A stretch of 64,000 bases of DNA from Anomaloglossus baeobatrachus (lineage: Eukaryota; Chordata; Amphibia; Anura; Aromobatidae), in assembly GCF_048569485.1 (NCBI RefSeq), contig NC_134358.1:217530128-217594127 (forward strand), written 5' to 3'. The notes beneath the pieces were generated by a model. The model was given only the letters and a program-made list of their open reading frames with translations, had not been told where the DNA came from and did not search any database. Made by a program: the position numbers and the translations under genes. Positions 55,239 through 64,000 of this stretch are shown piece after piece (positions within the stretch are counted from its first letter, which is position 1; every line of letters starts with the position of its first letter).

Positions 55239-56125
55239 CATTTGAGGGAATTCGGAGATCGGTGTCTGAGGCTACTTGGTGCCGATATCAGGCGGTGTGG
55301 AAGGAATGGGCAGAGTTGGAAAGTAGGGAGTTCATGGAGTCGGGTTACAAGGGTCGAGTGTTGGGGGTACTGATGTTAATAAGTGGGGATTTTTCGGAAG
55401 GCAGGTCTGTTTCGGTGATTGGTTGCAAGTTGGCGGCGTTGGCCTTTTTGTTCCAGATGCAGGGGGTTCGGGACGCGACTAAGGATTTTCTGGTGCGACA
55501 GGCGATGAAGGGTTTTCGGAAAGGGGCTCAGTCGCGTGACTGTAGGCGGCCAGTGTCATTGCCATTGTTGGTGCGTTTAGTGGGGTGTTTAGGGGAGTTG
55601 TGTTCGTCTCCTTATGAGCGGGTGTTGTTTTCGGTAGCTTTTGTACTGGCGTTTTTTGGGGCCTTTCGTATTGGCGAATTGGTCAGCCCGACTAAGCAAG
55701 CGATGGGTGGTTTGCTGTTGGGTGATGTAATGCTGGGGGAGGATAGAGTGGAATGTCGGCTTTGCTTTTCTAAGACGGATCAGAGGGGCCGGGGGCGCTT
55801 AGTAGTGTTGTTCGCTTTACCGGGGCACCAGTTGTGCCCAGTGTTATATGTGTCAGAGTTTTTAAAGGTGCGCAGCGGTTACCCTGGTGTTTTTCTTAGA
55901 CATGCGGACGGATTGGCTTTGTCGCGGTATCAATTCAATGCGGTGCTGAAGATGGCTCTAGCAAGGGTGGGGGAGGAGCAACGGGAGTACGGGTCTCACT
56001 CTTTCCGGATTGGGGCGGCAACGGAGGCTGCCAGGTGGGGTTTGAGTGAGGACTGTATCCGGCGGATAGGGAGGTGGGAGTCTTCCAGGTTCCGTTTGTA
56101 CATTAGGCCTCACTTGGTCAGGTGA
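55154..56125 (+). mobile_element. Ngaro tyrosine recombinase region
   Basis: A 323-codon frame overlapping the end of the RNase H region. The catalytic pattern is visible: Arg in FFGAFRIGELVSP, His-x-x-Arg in YGSHSFRIGAATEA, and the terminal Tyr in FRLYIRPHL. RRIGRWESS is the usual linker before the nucleophile. The N-terminal core-binding part includes EATWCRYQAVWKEW. It would insert the circular DNA form of the element. Confidence 0.9.
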
Positions 56126-56156
56126 TGGTCAGGGGTGGGGGATTCAAGGTTGGTGT

Positions 56157-56815
56157 TTGATGCCGGTTTGTGGGGGCAATTGCTTGTTCTGTTGCTGTTT
56201 TTATTCGTGGTCTTTGTATTTTATAGGTCCATGCCTTGTGTGGATCCTCGGGCACTCCTATGTTTATTGGGGAGCGTTACGGGCGGATGTGCGGCGTGAC
56301 GGTCGGCAGCTTGGAGTGTCGGTGTCGGAAGCTCGAGTAAAGTGGCTCGGAATTCGGGGCATGACCTGGGGTAGGGTGCGCCCTGAGGTGGCTTATTATA
56401 GCCGTATGGATCGTGTCCCTGATGTGTTAATTTTGCATGTGGGGGGAACGATTTGGGAGTAAGGTCGGCGAGGGAATTGAAAAGGGATATAAAGCTGGAC
56501 CTGTTACATTTGTGGAGGGCGTTCCCGGGCATAGTTATCGTTTGGTCAGACATTATAGCTCGGACGCAGTGGCGTTTTGGGAGGTCGGTGGACCGTATTA
56601 ATAGGGCCCGGAGCAAGCTGAACCGGGCTATTGGCAGGTTTGTGGCGAGAAATGGTGGGTTGGTGGTGCGGCATAGAGAATTGGAGGAGTCCACGGAGCA
56701 GTATCTAAGGAGAGATGGGGTTCATCTGACTGATGTGGGTCTGGATTTATGGATGTTGGGTTTGAGGGATGGCCTAGAGCAAGCACTGGGGGTGTGGGGG
56801 GCTCGGGCCAAGTAA
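56157..56815 (+). mobile_element. Ngaro SGNH-hydrolase region
   Basis: Downstream of the recombinase: block I VWILGHSYVYWG, a middle ILHVGG block, IVIWSD-like text (GIVIVWSDIIAR) and block V RRDGVHLTDVGLD with the Asp-His pair. It lies in two overlapping frames in this copy. SGNH-type hydrolases in this position are known for animal Ngaro elements; their role is not established. Confidence 0.75.
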
Positions 56816-56838
56816 GGGTGTCACTTGGCCGGCCTGTG

Positions 56839-57314
56839 GCGGGGTGATAGGTCCGTCTGAGAGGTTGGGAGTACCTACAGTCGGTTTTTTTGGTACGAAG
56901 TCGCTCAAGGGGAGTGGCTTCGGAGTGGATGGGAATTTGTGGGCGGAGGTCCCGCAGGTTCTGGGTAGGGGTAATTAACGATGGAACGTTGTTACCCCTC
57001 ACCTTGGGCCGGGTGGTCACGGCCGAGGTGGTCCTCTGGGTCGGTTTGGAGGTTACGGCCGGGGGGTTAGGAATGATGGTTTGCCTCTCGGACGGATCTA
57101 TCGGTGTTTCTGGTTATACGGGTATATATGTATAAGGTTAAGTTTAACAATTGAGTGGCATGTTGGGCCACGAGTTTTTGGTATACATATATACGGTAAA
57201 TAAAACTGTGGCCATTCCTGCAATAAAGTCGTGGTTCTCGTCTTTATTTAGGTAGATATAGTACGGGGGGTGTTTTTGCAGGATAACCTGCTTATCCCTT
57301 ATAGATGCGTCAAG
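56839..57314 (+). repeat. Ngaro split direct repeat B1
   Basis: From GCGGGGTGATAGGTCCGTC to CTTATAGATGCGTCAAG, repeated at 57673-58149. It contains AATAAAACTGTGGCC and CAATAAAGTCG near its 3' end, plausible polyadenylation signals of the element RNA. Confidence 0.95.
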
Positions 57315-57549
57315 AAGGGCAGTGAGCCCCATAGGGGTGAATGGACCCCATGACGATCGGGAGGGTGCAAGGTTAGGAAAGAGTTAATGGGTTTGCATGG
57401 GATGGGGGATATGTGGGAGTACAGGATTGGTAGAAGGGAGCTGTAAGGGGATTGGGGGGGAGCAAGGAAGGGGTGGGGTGTTGTGAGAGGTATAAGAGAG
57501 GGGGGTGTACTGATCACCTCCCCTTTCGTCGCTTGATCTTTGTGTCCCA
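57314..57549 (+). repeat. Ngaro split direct repeat A2
   Basis: Second copy of the A repeat, directly joined to the end of B1 (overlap of one to three bases at AAG). Confidence 0.95.
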
Positions 57550-57587
57550 CCCGCCCGCCCTGATATATAATTATATGTATATGTTTA

Positions 57588-57618
<31 letters not shown>

Positions 57619-57672
57619 AAAAGAGGAATAAAGGTGAATACAAGGTTGAGTTGCTAATTTATTGTTGTCACA
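57550..57672. other. Spacer between A2 and B2
   Basis: 123 bp: CCCGCCCGCCCTG, a TATAATTATATG stretch, two A runs and AGGAATAAAGGTG. The A runs may be the trace of a copied poly-A tail. Confidence 0.6.
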
Positions 57673-58149
57673 GCGGGGTGATAGGTCCGTCTGAGAGGTT
57701 GGGAGTACCGACAGTCGGTTTTTTGGTACGAAGTCGCTCAAGGGGAGTGGCTTCGGAGTGGATGGGAACTTGTGGGCGGAGGTCCCGCAGGTTCTGGGTA
57801 GGGGTAATTAACGATGGAACGTTGTTACCCCTCACCTTGGGCCCCGGGTGGTCACGGCCGAGGTGGTCCTCTGGGCCGGTTTGGAGGTTACGGCCGGGGG
57901 GTTAGGAATGATGGTTTGCCTCTCGGACGGATCTATCGGTGTTTCTGGTTATACGGGTATATATGTATAAGGTTAAGTTTAACAATTGAGTGGCATGTTG
58001 GGCCACGAGTTTTTGGTATACATATATACGGTAAATAAAACTGTGGCCATTCCTGCAATAAAGTCGTGGTTCTCGTCTTTATTTAGGTAGATATAGTACG
58101 GGGGGTGTTTTTGCAGGATAACCTGCTTATCCCTTATAGATGCGTCAAG
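57673..58149 (+). repeat. Ngaro split direct repeat B2
   Basis: Second copy of B, ending at GATGCGTCAAG where unrelated flank (GGGTTTCAAGTGCCCC) begins. Confidence 0.95.
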
Positions 58150-58727
58150 GGGTTTCAAGTGCCCCTGAGTCTCTCCGATTATGCATGGGAGAATGCACAG
58201 TTTGGACCAGTATTGCAACCATGTCACTGGCCCATGTCACTGATCCAGACTATCTATTTTCACACATACACATCAGGGAGACAGAAGCCGGAGTTGATTG
58301 GATGCGGGTTCGTGTGATGTCACAACCCCACTTGAGCCCCGTCACCATGAATACGGACACCTCATTAAGGGCGCCGGTTTAGGAGCTGAGTATAGTCTTT
58401 CTTATTTTACCTGGGGGAAACGTGGAATCAGAAAGGGTTGAACTAGTACTGGACAACCCCTTTAATCTACATTCCTGTGTAAAATTGAAAAGTTTTCCAC
58501 AATACTAAGTGATTGCAAAATATGTCATCTCTTACTGATTGGGATGGTTCCTGGGAACCTTGGTATGAAGGAGCAGTAGAGCGAAAATAGACTGTTGCTT
58601 CTTTTTCACAGATTACTCTTGTACCAAGATGCTCCTGGTCACGTGTTATATAGGGCAATACATCTCAGCCTTATTCACTACGATGTGGCTGTGCTTCAGC
58701 TTTCTGTGCAGCGAATGGTACAATCAT
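58150..58727. other. Intergenic, unclassified
   Basis: A MITE-like edge is seen at 58440-58466 (ACTGGACAACCCCTTTAAT). Otherwise nothing recognised. Confidence 0.35.
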
Positions 58728-58730
58728 TTA

Positions 58731-59079
58731 ACGGCTCATTAAGACGTCCGATTTTTGCACCCGTACTTGTGATATTCTGTGGGGCCATTCACATATCCGT
58801 TATTTTTAAGTCAACGAAAAATTGTGGAGACATGACTGATTTTGATCTGAGGGTCGGATAAAACTTCACAATTCCAATCTATGTCTGTGAAAACCTCGGA
58901 CTGCACTCAGATGACATCCGTGTGTGCTCAGATTTTCACAGACTGCAGAAAGGAGAAGGTGAAGAAACTTCTTTTTTTTTCAAAGTACAAAAAAAATTAG
59001 GGAAACGCTGATCAAACTGTGATCCAAAAAAATCGGTGTGTTTTACTTGTACGTGCAAAAATCATGCCTACATGAGCCC
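58731..59079. mobile_element. TTA-flanked MITE (GGGCTCAT family)
   Basis: Left ACGGCTCATTAAGACGTCCG and inverted right AGGGCTCATGTAGGCATGA, TTA at 58728-58730 and 59080-59082. ATTTTTGCAC words lie just inside both ends. Distantly like the ends at 51038-51415. Confidence 0.7.
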
Positions 59080-59082
59080 TTA

Positions 59083-59971
59083 GAAGTAGAAGGCGATTTA
59101 ACAAATTCATCCAGTTTTTCTTTGCTCAGCGATCTTTTATTTCCAGACAATAAAAAATGAAAAGGATCACTTATGTGAAACGCAACAGAGAAACATTGCA
59201 AATATATTCTAGACTGCACTCTTCACATGATAGGAAACACAACGTGTGACTGCTCAGACAGACTTGACTGGGAGGCAATTTTACAACAAGAGAATTCACT
59301 TTAAGATGAAGCTTTCCTTTGATATTAATTATCTTTACTATTAATGTTAACAATCCAAATATCTTCCTCCTACAACCGATATTGTCGAAATGTAAATTAT
59401 TTTGTGTCTCCTGAAGGATTATGTGATCAACTACTGCTGTGATGTGGCCTAGTTCCATAATTGCCAAGAGTGACAAGACAAATGAAGAGCTGATGTAGTA
59501 AGCAGTACCCAACTAGTGTGAGAAATGCAGATTTATACTTCTTGTTGATTCAATGAGCAGATGACACCATTATTTTATTCAATATTTTATGGGTTTAAAG
59601 TCTATGGAATCAAAGAATATTAAAATAGCTTGTTCAGCAATGACCCCAACTCATGAAGCCCAGGGCTTATTTCCCCTCGGAAAACATTGAGGTTTCATAA
59701 TGATTGGGGTAACCGGCTAATTTACCCCTATTGTGCAACCATGCCCTTGTCTAACATGTTATTATTCTCTCACACAGCACATGTTTTATCAATTTATGAC
59801 GCAGGAAATTTTGAGGACTAAAGAAGTTAGTACAATAAAGCATTAGCTGTCTTTAGATGTACACGTAACAGCTGCATATAGCTAGTGAAATCAAGAGACA
59901 GCCCACCCATTATATCTTTTGTTCTGTTCTCAATACAGGTGTGTCCACCACTAATTTTAGCTCAACTTTTG
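59083..59971. other. Intergenic, nothing recognised
   Basis: AT-rich, without terminal repeats or coding resemblance. Confidence 0.4.
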
Positions 59972-59975
59972 TTAA

Positions 59976-60377
59976 AGAGGTTGGCCAGTACTTTAACACT
60001 GATGGCCTATATTTAGGATAGGTCATCAGTGTCTGATCGGCCACGGTCTAACACCCGGTAAACCTCCAGATCAGCTGTTCTCAGTGATGGAGTCGGCAGC
60101 AGGTGGTGGTAGCAGGAGGCATGAAATGCTCAGTTCTGGAGCTCCCCTGTTGACTGATATTGGTGGCGGCTACTGCACATCCGGCTCCTATTGATTTGAA
60201 TGAGAGGTGGATGTTCAGTACCCAGCCACAGCTATTATCAGAAGGCGGGCCAGTTCCAGCACCAAAAGCAGCTGATCGGCAGAGGTGCATGGTGTTGGAC
60301 CCCAACCAATCAGACATTAATGACCTGTCCTAAGGATAGGTCATCAATGTGAAAGTAGTGGCCAGTGGCCAAACTCT
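59976..60377. mobile_element. TTAA-flanked fold-back MITE
   Basis: TTAAAGAGGTTGGCCAGTAC and (inverted) TTAAAGAGTTTGGCCACTGG, with TTAA at 59972-59975 and 60378-60381. GATAGGTCATCA appears in both arms. No coding capacity. TTAA would fit piggyBac-type mobilisation, but TTA-type insertion is also possible. Confidence 0.8.
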
Positions 60378-60381
60378 TTAA

Positions 60382-61002
60382 TGACTCTCAAAACAAATAC
60401 ATTATTGGAATATGTTAACATAATCCCTGACAGGCTGCTCAATACATCACAACCACTTGATGGCCACACATAGACACATTTAGCATAGACATCTCATAAC
60501 AGAGTATTGCAAAATCAAGTTTTTTTAATTGGTTAGACATCTAGTGCCACTCATATTGGGATATGTTGAGCCAAAAACTAAAATATGGAAGGGCACCTGT
60601 GGTAGGTAGAAAATTACTACAATGGGGCATATTTGTTAATACTAATTCTGAGATATAAAATGCAGAACATTTCTGAAAATAGTTTATTGTTGTTTGATAA
60701 ATTAGAACAGAATCCTGACGCACTTATTTCCCCATGAGTCTGCTGTCTATATAACCCGAAACTATGACAGTTTTTGATATGTTCTGAAAACCATAAACAG
60801 CACCAATTTAGCCCCAGATCTTTGTATGCTCTAAACTTATGGACATGTATCTTCTGAGCTCAGTCCAACTTCCACTCATTGCTGACCGCTGCATTTATAA
60901 CTAAAGGTGGGGGTATCTCCTGCCTCTACTTCTGTATTCACAGTCCTGTCTTCCACAAGTTACTGCTGGGAAAGGGGCTCTTAGTGGATGTGTCAACATA
61001 TT
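60382..61002. other. Intergenic, nothing recognised
   Basis: AT-rich, no terminal repeats or coding resemblance. Confidence 0.4.
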
Positions 61003-61004
61003 TA

Positions 61005-61803
61005 CCGTATTTTTTGGATTATAAGACGCACTATTCCTCCCAAACATTTGGGAGGAAAATGAGGGGTGCGACTTAAAATCCTTATATAGTTTACTGGGGG
61101 GTGGTGAAGAGGTGTCAAAGAAGGCAGGAGTAATGCTATACGGTGTGCTGCCCACGCTGGTCCGGGCGGCGCTGTTCTGTGCATTGGGTGGTGCGGCTCT
61201 GCTCTGTGCGGGGCTGGTGACGTGGCTCTGCTCTGTGCGGAGCTGCTCTGCCCTGTGCGGGGCTGCTCTGTGCGGGCTGCTATACTCTGTTCTGTGCGAA
61301 GCTGCTCTGTGCGGCAGGCGGTCATTCTGAAGTTGTCAGCGGTTAGGGCTTCAAATAATGGCGCCTAGAGTCAGCGCGTGCACAGGTGGAGCTTTCAGCT
61401 CAAGCTCTCATCTGCGCACGCACCAATTCCGGCCGCCTTTATTTGAAGCCCTAACTGCCGACCGCTGACATCTTCAGAATGGATGGTGACCCACCACTTC
61501 CCGCGTAGAGCACAGCCTAGTCGCGTCAGCAGCACCGCACAGCAGAGCCACGTCACCAGCCCCGCACATTAGAGCCGCGTCACCAACCCCGAGTATCTGG
61601 GCCCCCCTCTGTACCACTGGCAGCATTGCAGTGCTCCAGTACTGCCCCTGCCTCCTGTGATCCCTGCTCCGCTGCTGTCTCCTCTCCCTGATAAAACACC
61701 ACCGGATTATAAAACGCACCCCATAGTTTTTTTTGTACCTTATTTTTTCCAAATTTGGGGTGCTTCTTATAATCCGGTGCATCTTATAAATCGAAAAATA
61801 CGG
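61005..61803. mobile_element. TA-flanked MITE with CCGTATTTTT ends
   Basis: CCGTATTTTTTGGATTATAA at the left and, inverted, CCGTATTTTTCGATTTATAA at the right, between TA dinucleotides. Both arms hold ATTATAAGACGCAC-like text. The middle has imperfect 15-20-bp repeats (GCTCTGTGCGGGGCTG) and an inverted pair around TTTGAAGCCCTAAC. The TA flank suggests mobilisation by a Tc1/mariner enzyme. Confidence 0.85.
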
Positions 61804-62169
61804 TACTTATATTTACTAAGGCAGAAACATTAACAGACAGTCACAGGCTGCACTGTTTTACGACTATATGAAAGAATTTTCTCAGTTTAAAAACCTCTAT
61901 AGTCTTCTTTACAAGCATAAAATTCTACAAGATGCTGAAAAGTAAATGTCAGAGATTATTTACTATAGATTTACTAATAAGGTAAATATTCAAAACAATC
62001 ACAATAAACATGGATACATTTGGAATTCATATAATCATACTTATATAGTGAACACATTATTCATGGTGATTGGTAAATAGCATAAATAGAAATGGAACCA
62101 TTGCTTGTCTGGTATTGCAACTGACAGCTGATACACGCAGCCATGAGCAGCAGGTATCAGACACTGGCT

Positions 62170-62469
62170 ACAAAGAAAAAAGGTGGACCAGCTCACCGCG
62201 TGATGAGGAGACCGGCATACATGGACCAACGTTCTGACAAGGTCAATGGAACTAGGAAACAAATGGTGAATCCAGCTTCTGGATGAAGATAAAAAATGAA
62301 CTTTATTTCAATATCTAAAATATACAGTATACATCTTGGGAGGTCATATGGCAAAAACAGGAGCAGTACAGGGCAACACATTTCGAACCCGACCCGAGTT
62401 CCTTGTCAAGCCTGTCTGTCAGGCTTGTACTTTTTTATCTTCATCCGGAAACTGAACTACCCATTCTTC
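62170..62469 (-). mobile_element. Mini Penelope-like insertion with 14-bp duplication
   Basis: ATCAGACACTGGCT is repeated perfectly at 62156-62169 and 62470-62483. On the minus strand a hammerhead-like motif (62415-62370) is followed by a tail with AATAAAG (complement of CTTTATTTC). GATGAAGATAAAAAA (62282) is present inverted at 62432-62446, so again a piece of the 3' end is inverted at the other edge. Non-coding. Confidence 0.65.
62370..62415 (-). ncRNA. Hammerhead-like motif, minus strand
   Basis: Minus strand reads CTTGACAAG, a seven-pair stem II (GAACTCG-GGT-CGGGTTC with one U-G pair), then GAAA and TGTGTTG. Same layout as 26336-26384, with a poorer stem III palindrome. The CTTGA core departs from CUGANGA in the same way as in the first PLE. 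Confidence 0.4.
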
Positions 62470-62559
62470 ATCAGACACTGGCTGCATGATATCAGCTACA
62501 TATGTTTAAATCTGAAAAGCTTCGGTGTTTCAGAAAAAAAACAATTTAACGGCCACCGG

Positions 62560-63065
62560 GGACCGATCCACACTGGAGACTAGTTGGACAGGTGAGTCCC
62601 CGGCGGATTCTCTCCTCCCGCTGCCCTTCAGTGACATGCATGCACGCAGGGAGATAAGTCGAGGGCAGTGGGTGAGGAGAAGCCAAAGGCCCTGTGCCAC
62701 GCTGCACATTTTGATGCTGATTTTGATGCAGATTTTCTGAAATCTGCAGCAAAAACTACTGCTTGTCCATTGTGGAGCCAGCAAAGTCTATGAGAATTCA
62801 GAAGTGCTGTGCCGATGTTGAGTATTTTTCCCTTGCGTATTTGGTGCAGATTTCTTTTTTTCTGCATCAAATCTGCACCAAATACGCAAGGAAAAAAAGA
62901 AGCAACGTGGACACTGCACTTCTGAATTCTCATTGACTTTGCTGGCTTCACAATGGACTGCAGATTTTGCTGCAGATTTCTGAAAATACGCGTCGAAACT
63001 ACACAGCGTGGGCACTGGGCCAAAGTGGGCTTGCTTGTCCAACTAATCTCCTGTGAGGCTCGGTC
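62560..63065. mobile_element. Nested fold-back element
   Basis: Outer arms: GGAGACTAGTTGGACAGG (62575) and, inverted, GGAGATTAGTTGGACAAG (63033). Inner palindrome: 62687-62865 against 62870-63022, meeting at TCTGCATCAAATCTGCACC, with GCAGATTT words throughout. Non-coding. Confidence 0.6.
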
Positions 63066-63202
63066 CTTGACGGCTATTAACTATGCTTTTTCCTGAAATG
63101 CCACAACTTTCCAGAGTTAAATGTAAATGGCTGAGATCATACAGCCAGTGTCTGATACATGGATTAGGGAGCAAGGATCAGCTGTTAGGTTCCCTTTAAT
63201 AC

Positions 63203-63282
63203 CTTGTGCGCACACTGTGTTTTTTGGTGCAGTTTTGTGACAAAAACGCATGTCCATGACTCAGCGTGCGCACATACCCTAA
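63203..63282. mobile_element. 80-bp MITE related to 15692-17846
   Basis: TTGTGCGCACACTG at the left and GCGTGCGCACATACCCTAA at the right match the GGCTATGTGCGCAC ends of the large element; the interior is nearly all deleted. Next to TTAA / TAA. Confidence 0.5.
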
Positions 63283-64000
63283 GCTGAAATACCAGACACT
63301 GCCGGTGGACAAGAGTGGAACTTTAGACAAAAGAACAAACCCCTAAACATGTGATAAAAACCTTAAAAATGATTGTTTTTTGTAAACTAAGCAACATTGA
63401 ACCACTTCCAAGAGAGCTTGAAAGCAATCATGAAACCAAAGACATTAATAGGGCATTAGCTGTATTTGATGCTTCATTTATAACACTCAGACATGTACTA
63501 TGCTGGAGTCACAGCGCAAAGTGCTGCAAATATCTTTGCAGATCATTGCACAGTCAAGAGTATCACATCTGCTCATTATTCAGGAACACAGATAAAGAAT
63601 ATATGTGTACACGGGTATTACAGAAAGATTAACACACAGCAAATAACAAAAGAATGGGAAGTTACAAAAAGAATTGGGCTAGGGAAGTATATCTTCATGT
63701 GAGATGTAAGCTAAATTTAAGATATTATTGCATAATTTCATCTAAAAAATCATAACAAACTGCTCTGTTCATGCATTCAAAATTTAGTAAAAATAGTCTT
63801 CCCTCTAAGATCCTTTAATAGAAGAGTCTTAATATATGTTCAGATATCTGTTCAGAATATGTTCTTTTCATTAATGTCCCTGAGAATGTTTCATTTATTT
63901 TAATACTGTACGTTATTCCTAATTGACATTAGGCCATAACAAGGCAATAGTAGAGTAAAAGAAATAATAAGCACTACCTGGAATAATATCTTAGTTGTGG
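63283..64000. other. Intergenic, nothing recognised
   Basis: AT-rich. A 93-codon open frame at 63351-63632 resembles no family I know. Confidence 0.4.

Larger units (their letters stand above)
51418..58149 (+). mobile_element. Ngaro-type tyrosine-recombinase retrotransposon (DIRS order), fossil with all parts
   Basis: Layout is A1 (51418-51653), coding region, B1 (56839-57314), A2 (57314-57549), spacer, B2 (57673-58149): the split direct repeats typical of Ngaro. The coding region holds a Gag-like frame, RT-RNase H, a tyrosine recombinase and an SGNH-hydrolase region, all on the + strand. A1/A2 differ at about 2 of 236 positions and B1/B2 at roughly 5 of 476 by eye, so the insertion is recent. 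The coding part has roughly two to four interruptions, so it looks broken although nearly complete. These elements integrate through a circular DNA intermediate and recombinase, without target duplication; none is seen. It is much more GC-rich than its surroundings. Confidence 0.9.

Overview
The window looks like a repeat-choked piece of a large vertebrate nuclear genome, most probably an anuran amphibian. The evidence is the repeat mix, not any single marker: many TTA- or TTAA-flanked MITEs, Tc1-like relics, Penelope-like elements (PLEs), a CR1/L2-type LINE with an esterase ORF1, a chromodomain Gypsy element and a Ngaro-type tyrosine-recombinase retrotransposon. There are no operons, rRNA or tRNA genes or CRISPR arrays. 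Only one host gene can be supported: two + strand coding exons (3868-4236 and 13498-13596), both phase 0, that encode a very acidic C-terminal tail ending at a stop codon, followed by a plausible 3'UTR to about 14.97 kb. The gene is not identified with certainty; the tail is faintly reminiscent of the doublecortin-domain protein DCDC2.

Layout. 1-3.0 kb: a broken Tc1-like element holding a 1.07-kb TTA-flanked MITE with four 103-bp tandem repeats. 3.2-3.65 kb: a mini-PLE with a perfect 15-bp target duplication. 3.87-15 kb: the host exons, with the intron filled by a nested MITE stack (5.25-7.33 kb), a TTAA-flanked repeat (7.88-8.86 kb), a fold-back (9.1-10.0 kb) and a Tc1-like relic (11.4-12.2 kb). 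15.7-17.85 kb: a 2.15-kb TTA-flanked non-autonomous element with TTCN4GAA arrays and a TATC microsatellite. 20.5-26.7 kb: a MITE split by a 5.8-kb PLE whose 1.93-kb arms are inverted around a reverse transcriptase frame. 26.86-28.1 kb: a perfect hAT MITE and a deleted Tc1 element. 28.7-33.5 kb: a young-looking LINE on the minus strand joined to the 3' end of a relative. 37.5-40.2 kb: a Tc1 relic split by a hAT-type element that has grown a 1.6-kb minisatellite. 40.57-41.85 kb: a Tc1 element with both ends. 42.2-44.7 kb: a second PLE carrying two MITEs. 46.9-50.06 kb: LTR-element fossils. 51.4-58.15 kb: a structurally complete Ngaro element with A1-B1-A2-B2 split direct repeats. 58.7-63.3 kb: more MITEs and another mini-PLE.

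The strongest recurring pattern is in the PLE-like insertions. At least four loci carry an inverted copy of part of the element, usually its own 3' end, next to the sense copy; three are bounded by 14-15-bp target duplications, and four carry a compact hairpin followed by GAAA or AAAA and a short near-palindrome, resembling the dimeric hammerhead ribozymes described in PLEs. A second theme is SGNH-hydrolase capture: the LINE ORF1 and the Ngaro element both carry such a domain. The Gypsy and Ngaro elements are treated here as fossils.
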